Shown here: in pieces, positions 33,600-45,096 of the stretch
Position numbering within the stretch: the stretch's first letter is position 1
How the letters are laid out: every line of letters starts with the position of its first letter
Assembly: GCF_000143415.4 (NCBI RefSeq)
Contig: NW_003314275.1
Span: 689,980-753,979, forward strand
DNA from: Selaginella moellendorffii
Lineage: Eukaryota > Streptophyta > Lycopodiopsida > Selaginellales > Selaginellaceae
Length of the DNA: 64,000 nucleotides
Reading direction: 5' to 3'
Made by a program: the position numbers and the translations under genes
Notes under the pieces: model-generated
What the model was told of the DNA's origin: nothing
Seen by the model: only the letters and a program-made list of their open reading frames with translations
The model's database searches: none

Positions 33600-35490
33600 C
33601 GGGGATCCTTTAGCCTACGACACCTTGGGGAGTTGGTTCCTTACACCCTTTAGATAAGCCATGTATCGTAAGATGGGGAAAACGAACTAATACAAAGTCA
33701 TCTACTTTATACTCTACAAATGGACAATGATGGGAGTTGTAACATCATTGTTGCCTCACTTGTACATGGCCTAAATATTCGGGAAACTCTACTCGAACAA
33801 ATGGAAGAATGCTCATCAAATATTAATCCCATGACCTAGCATCGGTAGCAAAGATAAACCCAACTTCGTTGGTAATATTGGATCATGACTATATAAAAGT
33901 TTATATGGTGAAGCACCAACAAAACTCTACACCCCTATGACATATGCATTCTGAAGAGATGGCAAATAACCATCCCAATCTGAATACTGAAAGTTCACGT
34001 ACTTCGCAATCATTCCTTTGAATGTCCGAACAAGCCTTTCCACCAAATTGTCTAACTGAGGATGATAAATACTCGTGAAAGTGTGGCGTATCCCCAACTA
34101 GGATGTCAAAACATGAAATGCCTCAACCATAAATATAGGACCATTATCCGAAAGAATCCACTCCATACAAGAATGCTGGAATATCACTCAATTAAGGAGG
34201 AAGTATCCAACAATAGTTAAAGAGGCATTAGCAAGAGCATCAACTTCCACCTAATGAGTCAAATAGTCAAAAGCAATAATAACATATTCATTGCTAGCAG
34301 TCGATCATGAAAAAAGTCCCATAAAATCAAATGCTACCAACTCAAACAGACAGGAAATTATAATTGACTACAATCGTCCTTCCGTGGCACGAGGGGGAGT
34401 ATTACAAGCTTGGCACCAAATGTAGTTACGCACATACCGAATGACATTATGTCGCATTTCTGGCCAATAAAAAGACCTATGCAGCTTCTTGGTCACATCA
34501 CGATGTCCCATATACCCACCTAGAACAAGAGAATCATGATAAGCATGAAGAAACCGTGGAATAAAGACAAAAGGCACCACCAACCATAAAAGATCATCAG
34601 TATCCATCCCCACAAAATAAAGAAGGTCGTCTTCAAGGCGATATTGAGAATGTAAATGCTAAAATGGCAGGTCATCAGCAAGTGATATAGGATTCTTAAA
34701 CCCATCTCAAAGCCTTCAAATCCACGGCTCAATCTTTTAAGCCTCACGAACCTCATCAAGAGAAGGTAGATTTTGCTCTGCACCTTGTGAACACTGAACA
34801 TCAAGTATAACAACTACCGATGACACAGAACCCTCATCTAGAAAATCCACAGATGCTAGAACAACAGGCTCGCTAGAAACATGACAAAAGAGTGGAGAAG
34901 AAAAAGGAGCTCGAGAAAGGGCATCAGCATCAGCCATAAAACTCTTTGAGCGATAAACAACATCAAAATCATATATCTGAAGCTTCAAATCCCACCGAGC
35001 AGTACAACCAACTAGGTTCTTTCGCTTCAATAATGAAGTAATGGCAGCATGATCACCTTCAAGTAATATCCAAGAATCATGTAGATATGCATGAAGTTTC
35101 TCAAAACCCCAAACTACTGCTAAACATTCCTCCTCTGCTGTGGAGTAGTTCACCTCTACTGGTTGTAATGTACGGCTTATATATGCAATAGGATGGTGCT
35201 GACCAGGCATACTCGGGCTTTTTTGCATGAACACACCTCCAAAACTAATATAAAAAACATCAATGCTCAAAATAAAAAGTCGAGTGTAGTCAAAATATGC
35301 CAAAACCGGAGGAGTCGTCAATAGCTCTTTGAGATCCACAAACAACATCACGAAAAACTCGTACAAACCAAACGGTGTATGAAAAGTAGTCTTAGGAATA
35401 TCTTCTTCAGCCATTGGTACTTGCCAGTACCCAGAAGCAAGATCTAGATTGGTAAACAAACGACTTTGCCCTAGACAATCCAAGAGATCA
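33600..35490 (-). pseudogene. Ty3/gypsy pol remnant (RT, RNase H, integrase) with internal deletion
   Basis: The frame 34737-35483 starts in the RT palm (RLFTNLDLASGYWQVPM, PKTTFHTPFGLYEFFVM), then jumps directly to the RT-RH connection (LKELLTTPPVLAYFDYTR), so about 100 RT residues including the catalytic DD are deleted. RNase H follows (AYISRTLQPVEVNYSTAEEE, GDHAAITSLL, ADADALSRAP). Integrase zinc-binding region is at 34368-34613 (FLHAYHDSLVLGGYMGHRD...YIWCQACN), and weak codons for the integrase end are traceable down to 33650 (FVGASPYKLLYSHDP). Confidence 0.8.
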
Positions 35491-35494
35491 GTAG

Positions 35495-35785
35495 TATGAA
35501 GAAGAGCATCTCAAACTCCATCTCGAGTCCATCTCAGACTCCATCTTGGGTCCATCTCGGACTCCATCTTAGGTCCATTTCAGATCTATCTCAGACTCCA
35601 TCTCGCTTCGTGTTTGTTCTTCAAGCACTTTATTGGGAGTTCCACTCCCACTCTCGACCTTTCAAGTCGGAGCTTTTAGTCCAAAGATATTACACTTGTT
35701 TAGCTTTTGCTTTGGCCACCACCATGTGGTGCCCTTTCGACTCCACTTTGGGGCTTATGGATTTGTGTCTCACATAAATATAGCT
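35495..35785 (+). mobile_element. LTR family 1 fragment
   Basis: Begins in the minisatellite (CTCAGACTCCATCT units, 35500-35605), then CTTTATTGGGAGTTCCACTC, AAGTCGGAGCTTTTAGTCC, CCACTTTGGGGCTTA and TTGTGTCTCACAT, matching copies A and B in the same orientation as copy A. Confidence 0.8.
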
Positions 35786-36360
35786 AAGGTCAAGGAGGCA
35801 CCATGCCATCATCAGGAATGTGGTTCAAGAATCAGGAATTGTACAGGAAATCAGAGTCAGGAATAGAGAAGTGTCTCAAGAGTCAAAAATGTGGTCTGTG
35901 GGTCAGGAATTCAGTGAGAGTCAAGAATGTGGCAAGAATTGAGGGATTCCTGACATTCTCCAATATGAGCAAAGTTGTTGATGTGAGGCAAGATGCCCCA
36001 AATGATGAACCTTATTAGAATAGATGTATAAGATTTGAGAGCATTAGACCAAAGAGAGCCTCCTAACACTTTAATAGAGATACAGTCCTAGATGAATGTG
36101 TATAGAAGGCTACTCCCAAAAATAGATAAATATCAACTTACCATGCTTAGATAAATGTTGATGAAGAGATGGTAAATTTTTGTGAGCAAGTGAAACATAA
36201 TTGCATATAACCACATACAAGAGATTAGCCATGATCCATAATGCTCTTTTTACCATTGCTATCACATATTCTTTCAATCTATAAATAAAATTATTTTCGT
36301 TAAAGTGATACTCCAAAGTAATAATAAAATCCATTTCCATCTCCATTAGGCACAACATCT
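35786..36360. other. Possible Ty1/copia scraps
   Basis: Minus-strand codons at 36110-36230 read NLLYVVICNYVSLAHKNL then LHQHLSKHGK, resembling the copia pol block after RT (usually LMYLMVCTRPDIAHA...). Repeated AGAGTCAAGAATGTGG words lie at 35815-35945. Evidence is weak. Confidence 0.35.
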
Positions 36361-36737
36361 ACTGATTTGGTTCTTGAACACCTGACCAAGCTCCTCCACT
36401 ACTGCTGCTACTGCCACTTCTGGAAGATCTTGCCTCTCAATCCAAAACCCTAACAACAGCTGTCAAATGGTCTTGCACCCCACGGCCCTGCTTGCGGCAC
36501 ATGAGGCTCCATGGAACTATCCATGGAACTCATCATCATTGCAGCTTAATTCCAAAATTGCCACCAGCAATTGTTGGGCATCCAGACAAGATGCCCACCA
36601 ACAAGGAGGAGGCCAAGGCCAAGTTCGAGGCTTACGGACTCTAAGATTCTCAAACTGTCTTGTTCTACGTACCATTTGCACCTACAAACTCACTAAGCAA
36701 GCAGCTACTTCAGTTTCTGTACAGTATAGTAGCTTTG
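36361..36737. other. No recognisable gene
   Basis: Short frames only. It includes a small CTACTGCTGCTACTGCC tract near 36401 and no motif I can place. Confidence 0.5.
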
Positions 36738-37735
36738 CTATTGTGAAGCTAAAGGGGTGTAAAGGCAATATGGTTGGACACAGCTATAGCTTCTTGGGAA
36801 TTTCGGCCACACACGATGCCTCATGTCGAAAGCCATAGGCTGTAAGAAGTAAAAGTCATCCAAGAAAACAAGCAGGTTGACACCCACAACAACCCATTGT
36901 GGGTCGTACTCAGGATTGCTCCCACGAATGCCATCAAGCTGCTTCACCACCATACCACTTATCACCTTCAAGAGCCCACTCTGGTTAACCTCTAGTAGTG
37001 TCAGCCCCCCATCATGCAGCATAGTGCAACCACCATGATCCTCAGCCCAGAGCGGAAAGGAAACGCATGGCAGTAAGTGAAGCCGGCCAGCTCCTCCGGC
37101 TTTGGAAACACTGGCAAGGCTCGTTTACCTTGCTCAGAGATGTCCACCCCACTCCACTTGCCGCTGCTCTAGTCGTAGGCCTTGAGCCCGCCATCCCAGA
37201 AAACAAACTCACTGGTGAGGCCTCCCATGGGAGGCACATCTCTCGCTAGCCATGCCATCACCTCCTTGAGTGTTGGTGCTCAAGTCGAAGGTGTGAAGGT
37301 GGTGGCGGCCACGCTCACCAACATTTGTGTGGAGGACGTGGACCCAGAACTGGCGCGCACTTGCAACATTGTCTGGCCGTGTCGGTATGAAAAGTCCTGC
37401 TCGGTGTCATCCTCGAGCACTGGCACGGCGGGGAGGATGCGCTGCAGTCCAGTGACCGGGTTGCACACCGTCGCGTGGAAGCACCAGTCATCGCAGAGGC
37501 TGCAGATGAGGCCCAAGGGGGTGTAGTGACGAGGGAGGAGTGTGTTGGACACCACGGCGATCATCCCCTCCAGCAATCCCTCTTGCGCACCACGGCAACC
37601 AGCCCCTCCAGCAGTCCCTCTTGCGCAGTACTGCTGGCTGCCCTTGCTGACTTACCTGGTACATATATCAAAAACCATTGCGTGCAACTGGTTTTTAGAC
37701 ATAGTTTTTCTAACAAAAACCATGGTCACCTGTGA
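36738..37735 (-). pseudogene. Decayed F-box-associated (propeller) protein gene
   Basis: Minus-strand frames at 37280-37576 (CDDWCFHATVCNPVTGLQRI, LPAVPVLEDD) and then about 37200-36738 (EFVFWDGGLKAYD, SGKWSGVDI, LLEVNQSGLLKVISGM) resemble the propeller part that follows an F-box in plant proteins, with the NPVTG-type strand turn. Frames shift at least twice and no F-box was found upstream, where a tandem repeat of GGGATTGCTGGAGGGG type (about 37570-37625) disturbs the sequence. The family call is tentative. Confidence 0.4.
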
Positions 37736-38958
37736 TTGTCCACGTGGCTGAAAATCAGTTCATACTGATCGACCTTAAGTTTGCATATCGGGTAGACATA
37801 GAGCACTTGTACAGTGACAAGAAGGAAGCAGCTGCATCCGATTGTCACAAGCTGCTTCCCTGCTTGCTGGAGTTGTGGATGGGTTTGCACCTTGAGGATC
37901 AGGTGATTGTTGGAATGCTGGGGAAGTGTTGGGCATGTTTGCAAACCACATCGTCTGGATCATGTACTCAGGGACAGACAAGGTTCTTCTTGCCGGCAGC
38001 TGATGGTTACTTTCCTCTGCTGCAAGTCTAAAGTTTATGTTGTCAGAATAGCGATCTGTGGAAACAAGAGTGTTTTGGAGGTCTGTAGTGGTCCATGTGG
38101 CAGAGGTACTCGCTCAGATCCCTTGCAGGTGACTGGCGTGCCTAGAGTGCTGCCCATTGTCCAATGTGACGAAGCATTACCCAAAGTTCAAAGAGCATAG
38201 CGGCGCCCCAAGATTATACCTGCTATACAGGCTTGAGCCAAGCCAAGTGTTACTACCAAGTGGGACTCGTGGCAAAGGTTCGGCATGTTGGTGGTGGAGT
38301 GCTCCATGCAAGCCTTGCAGGTCATAGAGCGTAGTAGGTGGCTTCAAGTTTCGCAACAGAGTCACCTAGGAGGTAAATGGCCCAAGAGCAACACTAAGCG
38401 TTTGTGCTCATGGAGTGTAGCAGGTGGCCTCAAATTTCGTGGTGGAGGCACCTGAGAGGCAGACAGCCCAAGAGCAGCGCCAGGCATTTGTGCTCATGGT
38501 TTTGCTAGTTTCTTTAAGAATGTGCTTTCAATGTTGTATTAGCCACTAATGGTCAGTGGAGAAATGTACTTATATGTTACATCGTGGCAAAGGTTGGGAT
38601 ATAGAAGCGCACATCCCTCCAATGTTTCACTCTCTTGTTTGCTAGGCCAGGCCAAATTGCTCTCACTGCGCACAGTAAGGAATGGAATCCATTTTACTCT
38701 TGAGTGAAAAGTACATAGTTTTTAAATTTACACTAAGTTTTTCAAACCCCTCAAGTAGTCCCGGATCAATTTCGACATGAAGACCTCGATGAAGCCCCAT
38801 TTACTCTGCACCGTCTTTGTTGCAGATGACATCCCTGGCTTCATATGCCGCTAACGATGGTTGTAGCCAGGCCTCGCAGGCTTTCGAGAAGATGGCATGG
38901 ACGTGGTTTCAGGCAAGTGTGTTACCATGGTGTTCTCACAAACTTTTCAAAGCTTTAT
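37736..38958. other. Unassigned region with a local tandem duplication
   Basis: A plus-strand frame (37732-38031) contains ENQFILIDLKFAYRVDIEHL but has no recognised family. Two imperfect tandem copies of about 90 bp lie at about 38330-38505, each with GTAGYAGGTGGC, CCCAAGAGCA and GTTTGTGCTCATGG-like ends. Nothing else was recognised. Confidence 0.45.
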
Positions 38959-40187
38959 TTACATTGAGGAACCCTGCAACCAAGAGCTTGCAATCGCCCA
39001 ACAATCCATCTCTCTCGCCTGGAGCAGCACATACAAGAGTATGGCACAAACACATCCCACCGCGAGATTGGATCCCTGCAAGATGGCAATGCAGCAGAGC
39101 ATCACAAACAAGTCCCTCCTACTAGTTTGATCCCGGCACGCCATCACCAGCTCCACCCCGGAGAAGAGCAGCAAGATCCCCAACAGTCCCACTGGAAAAG
39201 GTGGGAGAATTCTCACCAGTGAGCCCCCCAAGAGAAGCCCCAGCACAAGCTTGCCACCGCCACCCCACTCGTGGCTCCGAAACGATACTCCCCGGCCAGT
39301 CCTCCAGCGCCATGGCAAACCGGGAGAGCTCCAAACCAGCAGCCCACCAACTTCATGAGCCCTACGCTCACCGAGACTTTGGTCGGAGTCACGGCGTCCT
39401 TCTTGGCCGGGAAGAGATCGCTCGAGAGCTTGCAAACCGCCACCACCGAATTGCGGATGGTGAGAGGGCCAAACTGGAGCTCCTTGAGAATGTGTGGCCT
39501 CCTCACGAACGCCAGGATGATCCCGAGCAAACACTGCCAAGGCAGTCGGGATCCTCTGGAAAAACTTCACGAGCTTTGACGATCTCGCTTGATGTTCTTC
39601 ACGGTGCTCTTCATGATCATCGTGATGACGATCACCTTCACTGTTCGTCGCGAAGTACTCGTAGCCCTCGCCGGATCCATTCACCAGCACGATGAATGCG
39701 AAGCAAATCACTGCGAGGAGAATTCCATCCAAGCCCAGCCATGGTCGATCACCCATTGCCTTGTCCCTAGAGAGATTTTGATCCTTCATCACGTACTTGA
39801 CAGCCTTGACCGCGAAAGAGAGCCCATTGCCATGAACCACCGGCAATGGCACGATGCAAGCCACGACCCGTGATCAAGCCCGTGATTCCAAGCACAAACA
39901 CGATCGCAGACACAGTGATCCCCGCAGCCATGATCTCATCCACACTGAGATGCTTGGATTCGGTGAAGGCGCATCGACACGCCAAAGAGCACGCGGATGA
40001 ATGTGCCCAGGTCGCCCAGCGAGCCGCTGAGCTCCTGCCATGGCCGCCTGCACTGGAGATTGCCGCGCAGCCCTGTGCCATCACTGGGAGAACCACCGCT
40101 CCTCCTGCTCGCCCCACTGACCTCCAAGAACCCTAAATTTATATAGTCCAAAAGCTGGCTCTTGTACTGACCATTGGAAATGAGCAA
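38959..40187 (-). pseudogene. MOT1: MOT1-type molybdate transporter pseudogene
   Basis: Pieces of the MOT1 family (SulP-related high-affinity molybdate importers of plant membranes) appear in order on the minus strand but in three frames: QELSGSLGDLGTFI near 40070; LSVDEIMAAGITVSAIVFVL near 39940; PLPVVHGNGLSFAVKAVKYV and RPWLGLDGILLAVICFAFIV (39860-39680); LAFVRRPHILKELQFGPLTI and VGLMKLVGCWFGALPVCHGA with GGLAGEYRFG (39530-39290); KLVLGLLLGGSLVRILPPFP and LFSGVELVMACRD near 39230-39110. Residues after the first helix and between FGPLTIR and NSVVAVCKLS are deleted. At least three frameshifts make it non-functional. There are no introns, as expected for plant MOT1. Confidence 0.85.
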
Positions 40188-40369
40188 AGAATTTTCTCTT
40201 TAATCATACATGATGATCTGTCAAAAAATATCCTCTTTAATCACGAGCTACACTCACACTAGTTTCAAACAAAATTGTTACTATTTGCTAATAGAACATA
40301 GGCAAAAGAATTCCTAGAATCTACACTTAGAGCTTGTTCTAGCACAACACCATGAGATCTTTGTCCTCA

Positions 40370-40775
40370 ATTTCTAGACTTTGCTCCCAGCAAGCACATC
40401 CAATCCACTGAAACTGGCTTGTAATGCATGCTCCTCACAAGTTCCTCGGCCTCTTCCACACACCCAGCTCGCCCCAAGCAATCCACCATGCAGCAGTAAC
40501 CTTTTGGTAGTGGCGAGATGCCCTTCTTGGGCGTGTGCCAAGAACATAATGACCCACAAGTGGCAATCGCGTCGCTCCATGGAGTCAAACACTGCTCGCG
40601 CGCGCTGGATCTTGCCCAGCTTGCCATACCGAAGGATGACGAGATTGGAGAGGTAGCAGCAATCGCCAGGCAGCATTTGCTTCTGGGCGATCTCGATCCG
40701 GGAATGGGCATCGATTGCCTGCGAGGAATTGGTCGCGGAAGTGATGAGATCCACACACTCGGACTTGGACAGCAT
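40370..40775 (-). pseudogene. PLS-class PPR protein remnant
   Basis: Residues YLSNLVILRYGKLGKIQRAR, AVFDSMERRDCHLW and FLAHAQEGH follow the pentatricopeptide pattern of plant organellar RNA-binding proteins. The continuation (YCCMVDCLGRAGCVEEAEEL, MHYKP) is in another frame, so one frameshift lies near 40480. Only three to four repeats remain; most of a normal PPR protein is missing. Confidence 0.75.
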
Positions 40776-40939
40776 CAGTTTCGCTCAGCCTCTCACGAGA
40801 TTAGAGAGAAGGGAGAGATTAGGGAAATCCCCTAGCTTGGTTTGTTCATTCTAGTGAGTCAACGCATTGCAAAGAGCTTTTCTTAGCTACTATAGATAGG
40901 AATAGAAATAAAGTGTGTAATTTGTGAACCTTAAAGTGA

Positions 40940-41340
40940 AATAAAAATGACACTACACACTCATATAAATATGACAATGATAGATCACACCCGGTATTCA
41001 AGTGGGAACAGTATTTTACACATTGTGGCCATTCAAGGTACATTTGTGCTGTTTCATTTTCAATCGCTTGATGTTATCTTTTGTACGTTTGGATGCATTC
41101 TCATCCAAGGACAAAGTGAAAGACCTAGTCAACATGTCTCTGGATTCTACTGCAGACATGAGGAAACTAGAAGAGGATCGAAAGACGTATGCACGTAGAA
41201 TGTTTGGATGCTAAGAACACGGCAATGTGCAAGTGTTTGGAGCCAAAGCTCAGTGTGAAAAAGAGTAAGTAAGACTTCATAGTTTGTTCTGTTCACAATC
41301 AATCAGAGAATTTTTCTTGACTGCAGAGGCAAAGCAGTGA
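40940..41340 (+). pseudogene. C-terminal fragment of a paralogue of the NTPase-nuclease gene
   Basis: From about 40975 the plus strand closely matches the last ~110 codons of the gene at 17.7 kb: DRSHPVF-like codons, ATTGTGGCCATTCAAGG, the intron-like segment, then SSKDKVKDLV, SLDSTADMRKLE, RKTYARRMFG, and after a frameshift CLEPKLSVKK. About 22 bp (the region for ASDDRLQ) are deleted and the acceptor of the 54-nt intron is lost. The last-intron donor GTAAGT and an acceptor CTGCAG before AGGCAAAGCAGTGA are kept. No upstream domains are present, so this is a dead partial copy. Confidence 0.85.
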
Positions 41341-44084
41341 CTGCACCAGCTCAATTCTTTGCCTACATTGTAGCTTTTGGTCACTTTGCACTTTTGACTG
41401 TTCTAGAGCGAGAGAGGACGTGTGTGGCCAGAAGAGAGATGCTCCAGTCTGAAAAAGCTGGTCCTTATGTACAGTTTGAAAAGTTGGTCCCCACGAGTCC
41501 ATTGAGGTTATCCTGGAGCTTGCACACGAATAGTTAAAATGGACGAGAGGAGAGAAGTATAATATGCACATAGTTTATATTTAACTTTTAACTATTCTCT
41601 AATTGTATTAATAAGCCAATGGCCCGCTAAGATCGACGGTCCGTGTCCGACCTCTCTAGTGCTTTTGTTTTTCGCAACTATACAGCTAAAAACCTGTGTG
41701 TGGCAAATTCAAGATGACATGCAATTAAAGCTATGATGCAATGGAATGATTATCTTGGTTCAAAAAGAATTCCCAAGTTTAAAAGACATTAGAACCACAT
41801 AGTACTCAAAGTTTTGATAGTGTTGTGTGAATCTGATGTGGAGTGATTGTTAAATTCTCTCCCTTTTGTGGTTAAGCACGAGAGACTGCTCCAATATTGT
41901 TGTTCAAGAGCATAGGAGAGCTGGGAGGAAGGCGGCTGCTCTTGAGTTTCAAGGCGGGAGTAGCCTCCTTGTCTCAATTAGGCTGCTTTGAAGAGATCTG
42001 GCGATGGAATCAATCGCGGAGCTGTTGGTTCGGCTTTTCATGGTTTGCAGACTACAGTCTTTCTAGATCTGCTCAAGTTTGTGTGCCTTTTCATCATGGA
42101 GGTACTGCCCATCTGTTTTGCAAGGCTGCCACAGCTCGAATCTGCCTTTGCCCTCACCTATCCTCTCCACTGCTTTCTTGAGCCAATCTCCGTAGATTTT
42201 TCGGCGGCGGCGCAACTTTTCATCCGACCACTCTATAGGTCGGGCTTTCCAGATCGCCAAAAATCGGTCAGTTTCGACATCGGATGTAGTTGCCTATGCG
42301 GATCTGCGCGCAGTGGATGGGCTCACGTTTTTCTCACGGATATGATGAAAATTTCGTTTCTTTCGGGAAAGTAGAGGCCCTTTGCAAGCATCTATAACGA
42401 TTTAGCCTTTGTGTGCTTGCCGCAATTACCATCTTTTTTTAGGCGGCATCTGCAGCAGCCTTTTATGGTTTATGTGCTTTTTGTGACCTTATTCGTGAGG
42501 ATATGCTGCTGTGAGCATGTGTATACTCTGCTCACTCACACCAACGGCTTTCGGGAGGTTCTTCATACTTTTGCTTCGGCGACCGCATGTTGCGAGTGGC
42601 TAGATTTTCTTCGCGAGGGTGCATCGACGTGATTCTTCTTCATCAGGCTGGGTATTTGGCGCTATAGGGCAAGTCTATATTGCCTTTATTTGGTCAATTT
42701 CGACACCTGCTGTAGAAGTTATGTCACGGACCCTGCCGAGCTGCGTACTGCGCACGGTCTCCTGGATATCTTCTGGGTCGAGCAACGTTTTCGAAATTTT
42801 GACATGTTTTGGTTTCTGCAGATCTGTGTCTTGCATATGTGACCATTTTTGTACGCTTCTGCCGTTGGATGCAGCTGCTGCTATCAAGTTTGTTTGGGTG
42901 GCACCTGCAGTGAGAACATGTCTTCACGGGCTTATCTTCTGATTGGCGCAGCGAATTAGACTGTTTCTGCTTTCAACCTGTACTGGGCTTTGATTTGATA
43001 CTGTGAGCTCGTGTTTCTTTTGGTGAACAAGTACTTAACATGCAACATGGTTTTCACTTCGTTATTGCAATCTGCTTGTTGCATCATTGGAGGAGGAAAA
43101 CAGGTGAACTTCAGCAATCTGTTGGTAGCGGCTTGAGGTTACTTCTTCATGTATTCTTCGATTTTGACGTGCGTATATGGTACGGTGGTCAGTCAGAGGC
43201 GGTATGTGGATTTACATGAAGGATTGGAAGAAGTGTAATGATTTGGAGGCTGCTTTATCAACAAATCAGTTTAATAAGGGTGGGTGGGCGGGGAACATGT
43301 TTGGGTACCCCAAGAATAAATTAAGAATTCATCTGTTTTATGTTTTTTGTTTTTACAATATATATCCCCATTTTCTTGATATTGTTCAAAGGATGCAAAG
43401 CACAACTTCCAGCCAAATGATACTTGTGAGGGCTTCCAGTAGGTACTTAGTCAAGTGGCTTAATTTTCACTTACAAATCATGGGGATAGTTTTTGATAAT
43501 GAGTATATACATGAGCGCCCATAGTTGCCCACCAACTTAGATCGGGGTTAATCCCGTCAAAGTTTATTAATAGCTCTTGCAAATGCTATCAACTAGCTTG
43601 CAAATGTTGTATGTCATCATGCATTTTTAATGCTATTGCAAACAAATAATTAGTTTTTGTCTCAAGATATTTGAATATGCTTTTTATATTTGAATCTTCT
43701 GCTTTCTTTAAATTTTGAATTTTCATATTATTTAGAACTAAAGATAATATATTTCTTTGTTTTTGGTGATAACTTTATAAACATGTATAGACTGTCTATA
43801 GTATGAAAATACAGTATATATAGAATTTATACAGAAACTATCTTAAAACACTATATTTGTTGTTTTTACAAATTAGTCTTCTTTACTGGAAACTTTTATT
43901 TAAGTTTCAAAATATCATTGACTTATGGATTTTTGGAGTTATGGTAGATATGTTTATCTTGGTTCTAAAAATCTTTTATAACATAGTAGCTAGAATTTAA
44001 AATTTTTAAAATTTTGATTTTAAATTTGCTATCAATTTTAGAACTAGTCTAAATTTTGGTTGTGAGGTCCAAATGTATGGCTAC
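41341..44084. other. No recognisable gene
   Basis: Several short frames of 60-130 codons on both strands (for example 41988-42374 plus and 42063-42260 minus) lack known motifs. The part at 42400-43200 is T-rich and resembles intron or UTR sequence of a plant gene; 43600-44084 is very AT-rich. Confidence 0.5.
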
Positions 44085-44240
44085 GATGCTATATACTAAT
44101 ATTAGCATAGTGGGATTTTGGTAGCCGTCAGATTGGTTTTAATTCGGACCACTTACAAGCTAAGGTTTTTGGGTTAATTAATATGCATTTTTCTATATTC
44201 CTTTTCCATATTCTATGCATTCACATTGGTGGAGTTAAAA
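44085..44240. repeat. Dispersed AT-rich repeat, inverted relative to 21405-21560
   Basis: Shares ATACTAATATTA, AGTGGGATTT, GTCAGATTGGTTT, GGACCACTT, CTAAGGTTTTTGGG and TATTCCTT in reverse order and complement with 21405-21560. Confidence 0.7.
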
Positions 44241-44312
44241 AGCACCTTTGATTGTCCCTCAGGAATGCTTGAATTTGGGATTTTAATTTAAATTTAGCTT
44301 TTGCATTGTCTA

Positions 44313-45096
44313 GATTTTGTAGCGCATGTGATCATGGGATGAGATTTGGATATATTGTCACCGTGGATCCTTAGAACCTTGGGGGATAAATAGGGATAAA
44401 ATAGCCACTAAGGGCTCTCTCATCAAGCAATCGCCCCTTTTCCAGTTAGCTTAAGGGGAGAGAGATAAAGTGTGCTACAATTGGTATCAGAGCAAATGGC
44501 ACGGGTTCGATTCCCATTGATTAATAACTACTTAAAAGTATAATATACCCTTGAGCAAGGTATATTCTTACCCCTAAATTTGAAATCGTACGTATTGGGC
44601 ATCCGAGCAAGGTATATTCTTACCCCTAAATTTGAAATCGTACGTATTGAGCATCCATGCGTACATCCTTCCTTTTGTGTGGAGTATCCACGGATGAAGG
44701 TATTCACCGTGGAACTGCGGTACGGGTGGATGATTAGTTGCCTCACATGGAATAGCTGGTCTACACAATGGAAGGATTGGTAGATTGAGTGCGGAAATGG
44801 AGGTACTGGTTCCCCTTGGCTCACAATGGAAGGATTGGTAGATTGAGTGCGGAAATGGAGGTACTGGTTCCCCTTGGCTCAGTAGGGGTTGTTAGCCAAT
44901 AGTCAATGAGGACATTGACATCTCTGAAAGGGGGGTGAGTATAGCGCATGTGATCATGGGATGAGATTTGAATATACTGTCACTGTGGATCCTTGGAACC
45001 TTGGGGGATAAATGGGGATAAAATAGCCACTACATCAAGCAATTGCCCCTTTTCTAGTTGGCTTAAGGGGAGAGAGATAAAGTGTGCTACAGATTT
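44313..45096 (+). mobile_element. TRIM (miniature LTR retrotransposon), copy 1
   Basis: Target duplication GATTT at 44313-44317 and 45092-45096. The 5' LTR is 44318-44479 (TGTAGCGCATG...GTGCTACA, 162 bp), the 3' LTR 44940-45091. PBS TGGTATCAGAGC is at 44482-44493, an exact 12-base initiator Met tRNA complement, and a purine tract GAAAGGGGGGTGAG at 44926-44939. The ~450-bp internal region is non-coding and carries two internal tandem duplications (44552-44652 and 44763-44880). The size, short LTRs and lack of genes define a TRIM element. Confidence 0.9.

Noticed and set aside
33204-33653. 149-codon Leu/Gly/Asp-rich frame
   Set aside because: Same minisatellite artefact in the second LTR of that family.
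39201-39695. 164-codon plus-strand frame
   Set aside because: It is antisense to the MOT1 pseudogene, whose conserved blocks are on the minus strand.
44482-44520. tRNA gene suggested by TGGTATCAGAGC and GGGTTCGATTCCC
   Set aside because: No A-box, anticodon arm or acceptor stem can be folded; the first motif is the primer site of the TRIM element.
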